A DNA stretch of 10,000 bases from Zymomonas sp. (GCF_020216885.1 NZ_JAIWON010000063.1:1-10000); one strand, 5' to 3'; shown: positions 1 through 7,995, counted from the stretch's first letter. A program made the numbers and translations. The notes: generated by a model from the sequence alone, not told the origin.

Positions 1-28
1 TAATCATTTTTATTTAATTTTATTGTTT

Positions 29-32
29 GGGA
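29..32 (+). promoter_or_regulatory. Ribosome binding site that sets the folK start
   Basis: GGGA ends nine bases before the ATG at 42, whereas the TTG at 27 has only AT-rich sequence before it. This favours the 183-residue protein. The first 41 bases are otherwise very A+T-rich and may hold part of a promoter, but the window edge prevents a firm call. Confidence 0.5.
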
Positions 33-41
33 TTTCTATCA

Positions 42-593
42 ATGCTTTATGCTATCGCACTAGGCTCTAATCGTTGGCATGGTCGGTATGGTCGACCATC
101 TGCGGTCATCGAGGCGGCGATTGCTGCATTGGAAAAAGAAAAGATTGCGATCCATTCTCGCGCTCCGATTTTTGAAACCTCGGCTGTCGGATCTGGTGGG
201 CGGCGTTATGCCAATTCCGCGATTATTATTAAAACAGATTTGCAGCCACTTGCGTTACTGGCGCTTTGTAAAAAAATAGAACAGGATTTCGGGCGACGAA
301 AAGGAAAAAGATGGGGAGCGAGGGTGCTCGATCTTGATATTGTTTTATGGGAGAAAGGGCGCTGGCCACAAAAAATACAACCCCGTCTTCGTTACAAGCC
401 TGCCTTGGCCGCAGGACAGCCACCGGCTTTATGGCCAAAACTTCATATCCCTCATCTTGAGATCAGTCATCGCGATTTTGTGCTGAAACCGTTACTTTCG
501 ATCGCTGGAAATTGGCCTGTTTTTCAAAAAAATGGATTTTTTACGGTAAAACAGCTATATTTTCGCTATAAGTACTTGACCTCCAAGCAATAA
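42..593 (+). CDS. folK: 2-amino-4-hydroxy-6-hydroxymethyldihydropteridine pyrophosphokinase (HPPK)
   Basis: The product transfers pyrophosphate from ATP to 6-hydroxymethyl-7,8-dihydropterin, the cytosolic step of folate synthesis just before dihydropteroate synthase. Visible in the sequence: the N-terminal ALGSN strand, and the HPPK signature RWGARVLDLDIV at residues 90-101, whose two aspartates (97 and 99) are the metal-binding pair of the family. A C-terminal IPH...R.FVLKPL block follows, then a TVKQL tail common in sphingomonad homologues. The 183 residues are normal to slightly long for the family. I chose the ATG at 42: a GGGA Shine-Dalgarno lies at 29-32 and the homologous N-terminus begins at MLYAIALGSN. 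A TTG at 27 would add five residues but overlaps that site. No folP or folB neighbour is present, so folK is unlinked here from the other folate genes. The central segment (about residues 105-135) is less conserved and Pro/Arg/Lys-rich. Confidence 0.93.
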   Translation: MLYAIALGSNRWHGRYGRPSAVIEAAIAALEKEKIAIHSRAPIFETSAVGSGGRRYANSAIIIKTDLQPLALLALCKKIEQDFGRRKGKRWGARVLDLDIVLWEKGRWPQKIQPRLRYKPALAAGQPPALWPKLHIPHLEISHRDFVLKPLLSIAGNWPVFQKNGFFTVKQLYFRYKYLTSKQ

Positions 594-615
594 CCCCCTA
601 GGGAACCACTCCCAG

Positions 616-640
616 ACGGAGAGTTAATCTTCTGTCTTTC
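616..640 (+). terminator. Possible weak folK terminator hairpin
   Basis: Just after folK, AGACGGAG can pair with CTTCTGTCT using two G-U pairs, and a short TTTC follows. The U-tract is poor, so termination here is uncertain. An 8-bp palindrome CCCTAGGG lies upstream at 596-603, immediately after the stop codon. Confidence 0.25.
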
Positions 641-650
641 AAAATAAGTC

Positions 651-678
651 CTTTTAAATATCTTTTGATATTAAAAAG
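651..678. repeat. A+T-rich inverted repeat between folK and tRNA-Lys
   Basis: Arms 651-662 and 667-678 match at 11 of 12 positions (one A/A mismatch, 656 against 673) around a TTTT loop. No U-tract follows on either strand, so it does not look like an ordinary terminator. It ends 14 bases before the tRNA and overlaps the place where the tRNA promoter should be. It may be a promoter-region element or simply A+T-rich symmetry. Confidence 0.5.
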
Positions 679-692
679 CGAAACTTTAGGTT

Positions 693-768
693 GGGTCCGT
701 AGCTCAGTTGGTAGAGCAAGCGACTTTTAATCGAGAGGTCCCGGGTTCGAATCCCGGCGGACCCACCA
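693..768 (+). tRNA. tRNA-Lys (anticodon UUU)
   Basis: The 76 bases fold as a full cloverleaf. The acceptor stem GGGTCCG/CGGACCC is seven perfect pairs, followed by discriminator A765 and encoded CCA at 766-768. The D arm is GCTC/GAGC. The anticodon loop CTTTTAA (724-730) has TTT at 726-728, which reads the AAA and AAG lysine codons. The T arm is CCGGG/CCCGG with a TTCGAAT loop. Odd point: in the five-pair anticodon stem (719-723 with 731-735) only the three loop-proximal pairs are Watson-Crick. The two outer positions are A719 against G735 and G720 against A734. All other elements, including the CCA, are intact, so I read it as functional rather than a pseudogene. A terminator that could serve it lies at 802-830. 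Confidence 0.95.
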
Positions 769-791
769 CCTCTCTCTCTTCTTTAAAATTT

Positions 792-820
792 AAAAAAAAG
801 ACCCTTGCTTCTCGCAAGAG
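792..820 (-). terminator. Rho-independent terminator of mfd
   Basis: On the minus strand CTCTTGC (820-814) and GCAAGGG (808-802) form a seven-pair stem with one U-G pair and loop GAGAA, followed by TC and eight U residues (799-792). It begins about 30 bases after the mfd stop. Read on the plus strand, the U-G pair becomes a C/A mismatch (803 against 819) and the following tract is CCTTTTCCTT. It could therefore also stop tRNA-Lys transcription, but less strongly. Confidence 0.8.
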
Positions 821-850
821 CCTTTTCCTTATCCTAAAAATCTTTTCCCT

Positions 851-3800
851 TTATGACGCAATCGCGACTTTAGCCAAACCACGGGAAAGCTGCACCAATC
901 CATTCAGGCGGCTTTTGGGGTCTGGCCAGTTGCGCTGAATAACCAGTTTTTGGTCAGGCCTTAATTTAGCAGTCCCTTTTAATTTCTGAATATAAGCCAG
1001 CAATCCGGTCACATTTGGGAAATTGTCATTATGGAAAGTAATCAACGCCCCTCGCGGCCCGACATCAAGACGACCAATATGCGCTTGGCGGCAATTCATT
1101 TTTACTTCAATCACGGCCAACAGATTTTTGGTCTCGCTGGGCAATGACCCAAAGCGGTCGATCATTTCGGCTGCAAATGATTCGATCTCCTCGCGATTTT
1201 TAATCTGGTTCATCCGGCGATACAGAGCCATTCTAAGACCCAGATCAGGCACATAGTCCTCTGGAATCAAAATAGGCGCATCAACTGTAATCTGGGGCGA
1301 AAATTCTTCATTGTCTTTCTCGTCAATCAATCCGCCTGATTTCGCGACCAAAATCGCATCTTCCAACATGGATTGATACAATTCAAAACCGACTTCTTTA
1401 ATATGGCCGGATTGTTCATCTCCCAACAAATTACCCGCACCGCGAATATCAAGATCATGGCTGGCTAATTGGAAACCAGCCCCCAAAGAATCCAAAGTCG
1501 AAAGGATATGCAGCCTTTTTTCGGCTGTTTCGCTGACAGAATGATTGACCGGTGTCGTCAGATAGGCATAGGCGCGGGTCTTAGAGCGTCCAACGCGTCC
1601 TCTAATCTGGTAAAGCTGTGATAGGCCAAAACGATCCGCCCGATAGACAATCATCGTATTGGCACTGGGGATATCCAGACCGGATTCAACAATCGTTGTC
1701 GAAAGCAAAACATCAAATTTCTTGTCATAGAAAGCCGACATCCGGTTTTCGACTTCAGTGGCTGCCATTTGACCATGGGCGATAACGAAACGGATTTCTG
1801 GCACCTGTTCCGACAGGAATTTTTCGAGATCAGCAAGGTCAGAAATTCTTGGCACCACAATAAAGCTCTGGCCACCGCGATAATGCTCCCGCAACAAGGC
1901 TTCACGGATCGCTACAGGGTCCCAAGGCATGACATAGCTTCTGACAGCCAAACGATCGACAGGCGGGGTTTGGATAACCGATAACTCCCTAAGGCCTGAC
2001 ATCGCCATTTGCAGCGTTCTCGGAATAGGTGTTGCGGTTAAGGTAAGCTGATGAACATCATTTTTAAGGGCTTTTAAGCGTTCTTTATGGACAACGCCGA
2101 AATGCTGTTCTTCATCGACAATAACCAAGCCCAGACGGTTGAAATCAATCGTTTTCGATAAAATGGCATGGGTGCCAATGACGATATCAATGGTTCCGTC
2201 AGCTAAGCCTTCACGGCAGGCTTTGGCTTCTTTCGCAGGCACTAATCGGGAAAGACGACCGATTTGCAGCGGAAAGCCTTCAAATCTTTCGAGAAAATTG
2301 CTGTAATGCTGTCGTGCCAACAAGGTGGTCGGACAAACCAAGGCAACCTGTAATCCAGACATGGCGGCAATAAAGGCGGCTCGCAAGGCGACTTCTGTTT
2401 TACCGAAACCGACATCACCGCAAATCAGCCGATCCATCGGTTTCCCTTGGGCTAAATCCTCGATGACATCAGAAATGGCATGTTCCTGATCTTCGGTTTC
2501 CTGATAAGGAAAACGATCAACAAAAACCGGATAGCTGGCCGGATCAGCCAAAGCGACAGGGGCTTGTCTTAACGCTCTTTGGGCAGCGGTCGCCATCAAC
2601 TGACCGGCAATAGCGCGAATGCGCTCTTTCATTTTCGATTTTCTGGCCTGCCATGCCACACCGCCCAATTTATCTAGGACAGTGCTTTCACTGGCATTGC
2701 CATAGCGGCTAAGGGTGTCGATATTCTCAACCGGCACATAGAGCTTGTCACCACCCTGATAGCTCAAGGCAACGCAGTCATGTGGCGCATTGCCGACCGG
2801 AATCGAAACCAACCCGTCATAGCAGCCAATCCCATGATCGCTATGCACCACCAGATCACCGACCGCCAGAGTGGCCAACTCTGCCATAAAGGCATCCGCC
2901 GATTTTCGCTTTTTCGCCCTTCTAACTAGCCTGTCGCCTAAAATATCCTGTTCGCTTAACAGGGCGACATCACCGGCAATAAAACCATGATCGAGCGGCA
3001 AGAGCATTAACGCCGCGCCGGTTAGTTGAGATCGGCTGCTATCGGCTGCGGCCAAGGCTTCTTGCCAATTATCGGCGGCTAGCGTTCTTTTTAAACCGTG
3101 ATCCTGTAACAGGCCGGTTAAACGTTCCCGTGATCCTTTGGAATAGCAGGCAATAATAACCCGTTTTTTCTGGTTATTCAGTGCGCCAATATAGTCAACG
3201 ACCGCTTCATAAATATTGCTGCCTTGCTGTCTTTCTGGCGCAAAATCACGCGGCAGAGTCGATTCCAAATCAAGAACATCAGGGGCTGGCGGAATATGAA
3301 AAGCCGTTATCTGATGGGCTTTTGATATTTGAAGCTGCCCTTGCCACACAGCATCATCAAGATACAGTAAATCAGGCTTTAATGGACGATAGCTGCCGGA
3401 TTCCTGACTCTGGGGATTTTTGCGGTGGCTATAGTAATCTTGAATAGCTTCAAAATGCTGTTCTGCTGCTTTCAAACAGGCTTGGTCATAGAAAACCGCA
3501 TCCTCTTCAGCCAGATGATCCCATAAGGTGACCAGCTTTTCTTCAAATAAAGGTAACCAATGTTCCATACCGGCCAGCCGCCGCCCTTCTGATACCGCCT
3601 GATAAAGCGGATCAGTGGTTGCCGCCGCACCAAAGATTTCGCGGTAATGGCTGCGAAAACGCTTGATATTCTCAGCATCCAGCAAGGCTTCTGACGCGGG
3701 TAAAAGATTGAATTTGTCAATTTCGGCTATGCTGCGCTGGGTTGTTGGATCGAATTGCCGCAGGGTTTCTATTTCGTCTCCGAAAAAATCGAGACGCAGG

Positions 3801-4354
3801 GCATAAGCTAAGCCTGCTGGCCATAAATCGACCAAGCCGCCACGGATAGCATAATCCCCCGACTGACTGACGGTTTCGCTTTGTTGATATCCATGCACTC
3901 GTAAGAGCGTAACCAGCTTTTCCCGATCCAATCGCACACCGGCGGCCAAGGTCTGGCAAAGCTGCCGTAATCGGAAAGGAGTCAATAACCGCTGTAACGC
4001 CGCATCTACGGTTGTAATAAGTAATTCTGGCGATTGCGGGCGCGTTTGAAGATGATGTAACGTCGCTATTCTGGTTGCAGAAAGGGGCAGGGAAGGCGAT
4101 GCCCGATCATAAGGTAGACAATCCCAAGCCGGAAAAGAGATAATCTTTAATTCCGGTGCAAAATACCCCGCCGCATCGGCGATAGCGCGCGCTGCCTGTT
4201 CATCGGAGGCTATATAAACCAACCGACCCGCTTTGTTTTTTGCCTGCAAGGCACGGGCAAGGTCAGACAGAATTAAAGGCTTGAAACCATTTTCCACACC
4301 GGACAAGGTCAAGGGCTGTTCTGCTTTTAATATCTGCGCCGGATTTACAAACAT
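851..4354 (-). CDS. mfd: Transcription-repair coupling factor Mfd
   Basis: Mfd is a cytosolic ATP-driven DNA translocase. It pushes or removes RNA polymerase stalled at lesions and recruits UvrA for nucleotide excision repair. The 1167 residues match the usual full length. A UvrB-like N-terminal module contains FPAWDCLPYDRASPS (about 74-88) and GDYAIRGGLVDLWPAG (166-181). The RNA-polymerase-interaction domain holds GDLVVHSDHGIG near 500. The superfamily 2 motor has Walker A GDVGFGKT (646-653), Walker B DEEQ (747-750), TATPIPRT (about 770) and RGRVGR (about 920). The TRG translocation motif RGAGNLLG starts at 971, and a C-terminal regulatory domain follows. The start ATG has AAGGAAG (4358-4364) ahead of it. 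The gene diverges from recG across 207 bp and ends in a strong terminator. No frameshift or missing motor residue was seen. Confidence 0.97.
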   Translation of the reverse strand: MFVNPAQILKAEQPLTLSGVENGFKPLILSDLARALQAKNKAGRLVYIASDEQAARAIADAAGYFAPELKIISFPAWDCLPYDRASPSLPLSATRIATLHHLQTRPQSPELLITTVDAALQRLLTPFRLRQLCQTLAAGVRLDREKLVTLLRVHGYQQSETVSQSGDYAIRGGLVDLWPAGLAYALRLDFFGDEIETLRQFDPTTQRSIAEIDKFNLLPASEALLDAENIKRFRSHYREIFGAAATTDPLYQAVSEGRRLAGMEHWLPLFEEKLVTLWDHLAEEDAVFYDQACLKAAEQHFEAIQDYYSHRKNPQSQESGSYRPLKPDLLYLDDAVWQGQLQISKAHQITAFHIPPAPDVLDLESTLPRDFAPERQQGSNIYEAVVDYIGALNNQKKRVIIACYSKGSRERLTGLLQDHGLKRTLAADNWQEALAAADSSRSQLTGAALMLLPLDHGFIAGDVALLSEQDILGDRLVRRAKKRKSADAFMAELATLAVGDLVVHSDHGIGCYDGLVSIPVGNAPHDCVALSYQGGDKLYVPVENIDTLSRYGNASESTVLDKLGGVAWQARKSKMKERIRAIAGQLMATAAQRALRQAPVALADPASYPVFVDRFPYQETEDQEHAISDVIEDLAQGKPMDRLICGDVGFGKTEVALRAAFIAAMSGLQVALVCPTTLLARQHYSNFLERFEGFPLQIGRLSRLVPAKEAKACREGLADGTIDIVIGTHAILSKTIDFNRLGLVIVDEEQHFGVVHKERLKALKNDVHQLTLTATPIPRTLQMAMSGLRELSVIQTPPVDRLAVRSYVMPWDPVAIREALLREHYRGGQSFIVVPRISDLADLEKFLSEQVPEIRFVIAHGQMAATEVENRMSAFYDKKFDVLLSTTIVESGLDIPSANTMIVYRADRFGLSQLYQIRGRVGRSKTRAYAYLTTPVNHSVSETAEKRLHILSTLDSLGAGFQLASHDLDIRGAGNLLGDEQSGHIKEVGFELYQSMLEDAILVAKSGGLIDEKDNEEFSPQITVDAPILIPEDYVPDLGLRMALYRRMNQIKNREEIESFAAEMIDRFGSLPSETKNLLAVIEVKMNCRQAHIGRLDVGPRGALITFHNDNFPNVTGLLAYIQKLKGTAKLRPDQKLVIQRNWPDPKSRLNGLVQLSRGLAKVAIAS

Positions 4355-4561
4355 TATCTTCCTTCAGAATGTGAAATGCTGCCTTGTCAAAGGGTCTGCA
4401 ATGCCGCTTCTTAAAAGTAAAGCCAGCCTTGCGATAATATAACCGCCAGATACATCCGGCTATCACGATAAAAGCCAAGCTCGACCTTATTTACAAAGAT
4501 TACCGGAAAAAATCGAAATGAAAGAGTTGAACTCTGATTTTGACCGATTATGCCATAAGCT
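4355..4561. other. Divergent mfd-recG intergenic region without a third gene
   Basis: This 207-bp gap must carry promoters for both mfd and recG. Reading the minus strand, a TATATTAT segment (around 4435-4440) could be a -10 for mfd, but no convincing -35 stands at the right distance. A TTGACA (about 4384-4389) close to the mfd start lacks a -10. On the plus strand TTGAAC (4527-4532) and TATGCC (4549-4554) are 16 bases apart and could serve recG. Small open frames overlapping the gap (for example minus strand 4263-4478) run into mfd in another frame and resemble no family I know. Confidence 0.45.
4527..4554 (+). promoter_or_regulatory. Candidate recG promoter (TTGAAC / TATGCC)
   Basis: A -35-like TTGAAC and a poor -10-like TATGCC are separated by 16 bases. 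If used, transcription would start at about 4560-4562, practically on the recG ATG, giving a leaderless message. This fits the lack of a Shine-Dalgarno site, but the -10 matches consensus at only three of six positions. Confidence 0.25.
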
Positions 4562-6640
4562 ATGCGCCCAGATATTCTTAATCCGCTGTTTGCCGAAACA
4601 GAATCCTTGAAAGGGGTCGGTTCGGCCTTACTCAAACCGTTAAAAAAGCGTCAGTTGACGCGTCTCAAGGATTTGCTTTTTTATCTGCCCACTGGACAGA
4701 TGCGGCGCGTTAAATCAGATCATATCAAGGCACAAGATGTCGGTGCGACCGTTATTCTAACCCTGACGGCGAAAGAATATCGCCATCCTTCCGGTAGAGC
4801 GCCTTTTCGTATTTTGGCCGAAGACCCCTTTGGCGGACAGATTCAACTTTTGTGGTTCGGCAATCACAGCAGTTGGGCAAGAAAGCTGATGCCAATCGGG
4901 GAAACGCGCTTGGTCTCTGGAAAACTCGACATCTATCAAGACCAGCTACAGATCGTTCATCCTTCGGAAATCGTGCCTTTAAGCGAAGAAAACAGCATCC
5001 CGCTCAAAGAAACACTTTATCCTTTATCAGATGGGCTGACGCATCGCCGTATGGGGCAGCTTATTCGGCAAGCATGGGAAAAATCACCGGATTTACCGGA
5101 ATGGATCGAACCGAGTTTGCTCAAAAAACATCAATGGCCTTCATGGCGGGAGGCGGTTGAAAGGATACATCAGCATCCCGATGATCGCGCGGCCAAATTA
5201 CGAATCAGTTATGATGAAATTTTTGCCAATCAGTTGGCTTTAAAACTTATTCGCGCCGCAAACCGACGTAAACGGGGCTTCCCGTTAAAGGGCGATGGCC
5301 ATTTACGGGATGCGCTGAATTTACCTTTTCAGCCAACAGGGGCGCAAAGACGTTCTTTGGCAGAAATCGAAGGTGATATGCAGCAAGCCTCTCCTATGCT
5401 GCGGTTATTACAGGGGGATGTCGGCTCGGGTAAAACATGGGTCGCTTTGCATAGCCTCTTGATCGCTGCCGAAGCCGGTTATCAAGGGGCATTACTTGCC
5501 CCAACAGAAATTCTTGCCCGTCAGCATTTTGAGACCCTAAGCCAACAGCTTGCCGGATTACCCGTAAATATTGCCCTTTTGACAGGGCGAGATAAAGGCA
5601 AATTGCGGGAATCCACGTTAATGGGATTGGCGGATGGTTCGATTCATCTTCTGGTTGGCACCCATGCCATTTTTCAGGAAAAGGTTAACTACAAAAATCT
5701 GGGTCTCGCTATCATTGATGAACAGCATCGTTTCGGGGTCGCTCAACGGATGATGTTGGCTGAAAAGGCCATTCATACCCCGCATTTATTGGTCATGACC
5801 GCAACGCCTATTCCACGTAGTCTGATGCTGACGGCACATGGCGAAATGGATGTTAGTCGCCTTGATGAAATGCCCCCAGGTCGCCAGCCAGTCGAAACAA
5901 GGGTAATTTCCAGCCGGAAAATACCGGAGATAGTCGCGTCTCTTGGCCGCCATATCGCCGAAGGGGGACAATCCTATTGGGTCTGTCCGGCCGTTGGTGA
6001 AGCCGATAGTGAAGAGGAGTTTTCTCCAAATGCAATCGCGGCGGCTGAACAACGCTTTTCTTTGCTCCAGCAGCATTTCGGGAAAAAAGTCGGGCTAGTG
6101 CATGGCAAAATGAAACCCGCTGAAAAAGACAGGGTAATGGACGACTTCGCGGCGGGTAAAATAGCCGTTTTGGTCGCAACGACCGTGATTGAAGTCGGGG
6201 TTAATGTCCCGAATGCAACCTTGATGATTATTGATCAGGCCGAACGTTTTGGCTTGGCACAGCTCCACCAATTAAGGGGGCGTGTCGGTCGTGGCGGCGG
6301 TCGTTCAATTTGTCTGCTTTTACGGAGCGAAGAACTCAGTTCAGTCGCACGGGAACGATTAGCCCTTATCCGCGAATGTAACGATGGTTTCCGGCTGGCC
6401 GAGGAAGATTTACGCTTACGGGGCAGTGGCGAAATTTTGGGAACCAAGCAATCCGGTGAATCTCATTTCCAGATTGCCTCTCCAGAAGACCTCTCTGAAT
6501 TGCTGCCGATAGCGAATGACGATGCCCGATTATTGGTTGATCGGGATGGCGGCTTGTCGGGAGAAAGGGGGCAGGCGGCACGAATAGCCCTTTATCTTTT
6601 TGAACGTGATGCGGGTGTTAGTTTCCTGCGGTCTGGCTGA
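4562..6640 (+). CDS. recG: ATP-dependent DNA helicase RecG
   Basis: RecG regresses stalled replication forks and unwinds branched DNA such as D-loops and R-loops. The 692 residues are full length. The N-terminus MRPDILNPLFAE...LKGVG has the form usual in sphingomonads. A wedge/OB-fold region covers about 60-145. The helicase core has Walker A GDVGSGKT (285-292), DEQH (386-389), TATPIPRS (about 405-412), a VIEVGVNVPNA segment, QLRGRVGR (570-577) and the TRG-type RGSGEILGTKQSG. The motor is paralogous to that of the divergent neighbour Mfd. The start is well fixed: an in-frame TAA sits at 4556-4558, only one codon upstream, and no credible alternative occurs before the conserved N-terminus. No Shine-Dalgarno sequence precedes it. 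It converges on tyrS, with a hairpin at the junction. Confidence 0.97.
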   Translation: MRPDILNPLFAETESLKGVGSALLKPLKKRQLTRLKDLLFYLPTGQMRRVKSDHIKAQDVGATVILTLTAKEYRHPSGRAPFRILAEDPFGGQIQLLWFGNHSSWARKLMPIGETRLVSGKLDIYQDQLQIVHPSEIVPLSEENSIPLKETLYPLSDGLTHRRMGQLIRQAWEKSPDLPEWIEPSLLKKHQWPSWREAVERIHQHPDDRAAKLRISYDEIFANQLALKLIRAANRRKRGFPLKGDGHLRDALNLPFQPTGAQRRSLAEIEGDMQQASPMLRLLQGDVGSGKTWVALHSLLIAAEAGYQGALLAPTEILARQHFETLSQQLAGLPVNIALLTGRDKGKLRESTLMGLADGSIHLLVGTHAIFQEKVNYKNLGLAIIDEQHRFGVAQRMMLAEKAIHTPHLLVMTATPIPRSLMLTAHGEMDVSRLDEMPPGRQPVETRVISSRKIPEIVASLGRHIAEGGQSYWVCPAVGEADSEEEFSPNAIAAAEQRFSLLQQHFGKKVGLVHGKMKPAEKDRVMDDFAAGKIAVLVATTVIEVGVNVPNATLMIIDQAERFGLAQLHQLRGRVGRGGGRSICLLLRSEELSSVARERLALIRECNDGFRLAEEDLRLRGSGEILGTKQSGESHFQIASPEDLSELLPIANDDARLLVDRDGGLSGERGQAARIALYLFERDAGVSFLRSG

Positions 6641-6651
6641 ATATAAAATCA

Positions 6652-6693
6652 GCAGGAAAGGATGAAAGACTTTCGCCTGACATCTTTTCCTGC
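6652..6693. terminator. Inverted repeat at the recG/tyrS convergent junction
   Basis: Arms 6652-6664 and 6681-6693 form 13 pairs with one G-U (6660/6685) on the plus strand; on the minus strand that pair becomes a C/A mismatch. The 16-base loop can itself pair weakly (GAAAG/CTTTC). No U-run follows on the plus strand. On the minus strand the run TGATTTTATAT gives a modest one after the tyrS side. It is probably a shared 3' end or terminator for both genes. A third copy of one arm, TTTCCTGC, lies at 6622-6629 inside recG and could compete for GCAGGAAA at 6652-6659. Confidence 0.55.
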
Positions 6694-6707
6694 GTCACTA
6701 GAGGCGA

Positions 6708-7937
6708 TTATCCGGCTTGAATAACGCCATGCGCCTTTTTACCCGCAGAAATGCGGATATTGTCGGCTGTAACCTCGATAACAGCCTTTTCGTCCAAGGC
6801 TTTTTCGCCATTGATGCGCGCGCCACCCCCGCGAATCATCCGGCGCGCTTCGGCTTTAGAAGCCACCAATCCCAAACCAACCAAAGCATCAACCAAGCTG
6901 ATCGAAGAGTCTGAAACCTTCATCACTGGCAGGGCATCACCAGCGGCACCTTCTTCAAAAGTTTTCTTGGCAGTTGCGGCGGCTTCTTTGGCGGCCTTTT
7001 CACCATGCGCCAATTTGGTCGCTTCATTCGCGAGGATTTTCTTGGCCTCGTTAATTTCGCTACCTTCCAAGGCTGCCAATTTAGCAATTTCTTCCAAAGG
7101 CAGATCGGTAAATAATTTCAAAAAGCGTTCAACATCGGCATCATGGGTATTGCGCCAAAACTGCCAATAATCATAAGGCGAACACATATCGCCATTTAAC
7201 CAGACGGCACCGCCAACGGTTTTACCCATTTTTATGCCATCCGCCGTCGTCATCAGCGGGCTGGTCAATCCGAAAACTTCTTTCCCATCCATCCGGCGGG
7301 CAAGCTCGATACCATTGACGATATTGCCCCATTGATCGGAACCGCCCAATTGCAGGCAAACACCAAAACGGCGCGATAACTCAAGGAAGTCATAAGCCTG
7401 CAAAATCATATAGTTGAATTCGAGGAAACTTAAGGATTGTTCCCGATCGAGTCGTAATTTGACGGAATCAAAGCTCAACATCCGGTTGACCGAAAAATGC
7501 TGACCGACATCACGCAGGAAAGGAATATATTCTAATTTATCAAGCCATTCGGCATTATCGACCATGACGGCATCATTTGCGCCATCACCGAAATGCAAAA
7601 AATGCTCAAAAACACGCTTGATAGAGGCAATATTCGCCTTGATCGTGTCTTCATCCAACAATTTACGGGCTTCATCCTTGAAAGAAGGATCGCCGATTTT
7701 TCCAGTGCCGCCGCCCATCAAAACGATCGGTTTATGGCCAGCCTGTTGCAATCGCCGCAACATCATAATCTGCAAAAGACTACCGACATGCAAAGAGGCC
7801 GCCGTTGGATCAAAGCCGATATAGGCGGCAATGACGGATTGCGAAGCCTTCTCATCCAATGATTTTGCATCAGTGACCTGATGGATATACCCTCGCGCTT
7901 CCAGTAAACGCAGAAAATCAGAACGAAATTGTGTCAT
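6708..7937 (-). CDS. tyrS: Tyrosyl-tRNA synthetase
   Basis: TyrS charges tRNA-Tyr with tyrosine, using ATP, in the cytosol. It is a class I synthetase of the bacterial TyrRS family. Visible: [13 protein letters not shown], with HVGS (50-53) as the HIGH signature; the [11 protein letters not shown] loop; [11 protein letters not shown] for tyrosine/adenylate binding; KMGKT (236-240) as the KMSKS loop; and a C-terminal S4 RNA-binding domain (about 340-405, [18 protein letters not shown]). I chose the ATG at 7935-7937 (409 residues). Homologues begin near MTQFRSDFL, and TAGG lies six bases upstream at 7944-7947. An ATG 39 bases earlier (7974-7976) would add 13 residues without support. It is monocistronic, divergent from anmK. 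A tyrS-anmK neighbourhood is, to my knowledge, common in proteobacteria. No T-box-like leader is evident. Confidence 0.96.
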   Translation of the reverse strand: MTQFRSDFLRLLEARGYIHQVTDAKSLDEKASQSVIAAYIGFDPTAASLHVGSLLQIMMLRRLQQAGHKPIVLMGGGTGKIGDPSFKDEARKLLDEDTIKANIASIKRVFEHFLHFGDGANDAVMVDNAEWLDKLEYIPFLRDVGQHFSVNRMLSFDSVKLRLDREQSLSFLEFNYMILQAYDFLELSRRFGVCLQLGGSDQWGNIVNGIELARRMDGKEVFGLTSPLMTTADGIKMGKTVGGAVWLNGDMCSPYDYWQFWRNTHDADVERFLKLFTDLPLEEIAKLAALEGSEINEAKKILANEATKLAHGEKAAKEAAATAKKTFEEGAAGDALPVMKVSDSSISLVDALVGLGLVASKAEARRMIRGGGARINGEKALDEKAVIEVTADNIRISAGKKAHGVIQAG

Positions 7938-7995
7938 AATGTGCCTATTAGGAATAATCGCTGTAAAAACAGACAAGCCTCGGGAAATGCAGATT

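Noticed and set aside
708..938. A 76-codon plus-strand frame across the tRNA and the end of mfd
   Set aside because: Its first part translates the tRNA itself and the rest is antisense to mfd and its terminator. The tRNA cloverleaf and the mfd frame explain the sequence.
4263..4478. A 71-codon minus-strand frame upstream of and overlapping mfd, considered as an sdhE remnant
   Set aside because: The translation has no resemblance to the DUF339/SdhE family and it overlaps the mfd start in another frame.
4411..4635. A 74-codon minus-strand frame in the recG/mfd gap
   Set aside because: It is antisense to the conserved recG N-terminus, shows no recognisable motif and has no ribosome binding site.
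5853..6179. A 108-codon minus-strand frame within recG
   Set aside because: It is antisense to the RecG helicase motifs, without a ribosome binding site or recognisable domain.
7938..7976. A 13-residue N-terminal extension of TyrS from the upstream ATG
   Set aside because: The added residues are unlike the family, and the internal ATG at 7937 has TAGG at proper spacing and the usual N-terminal sequence.
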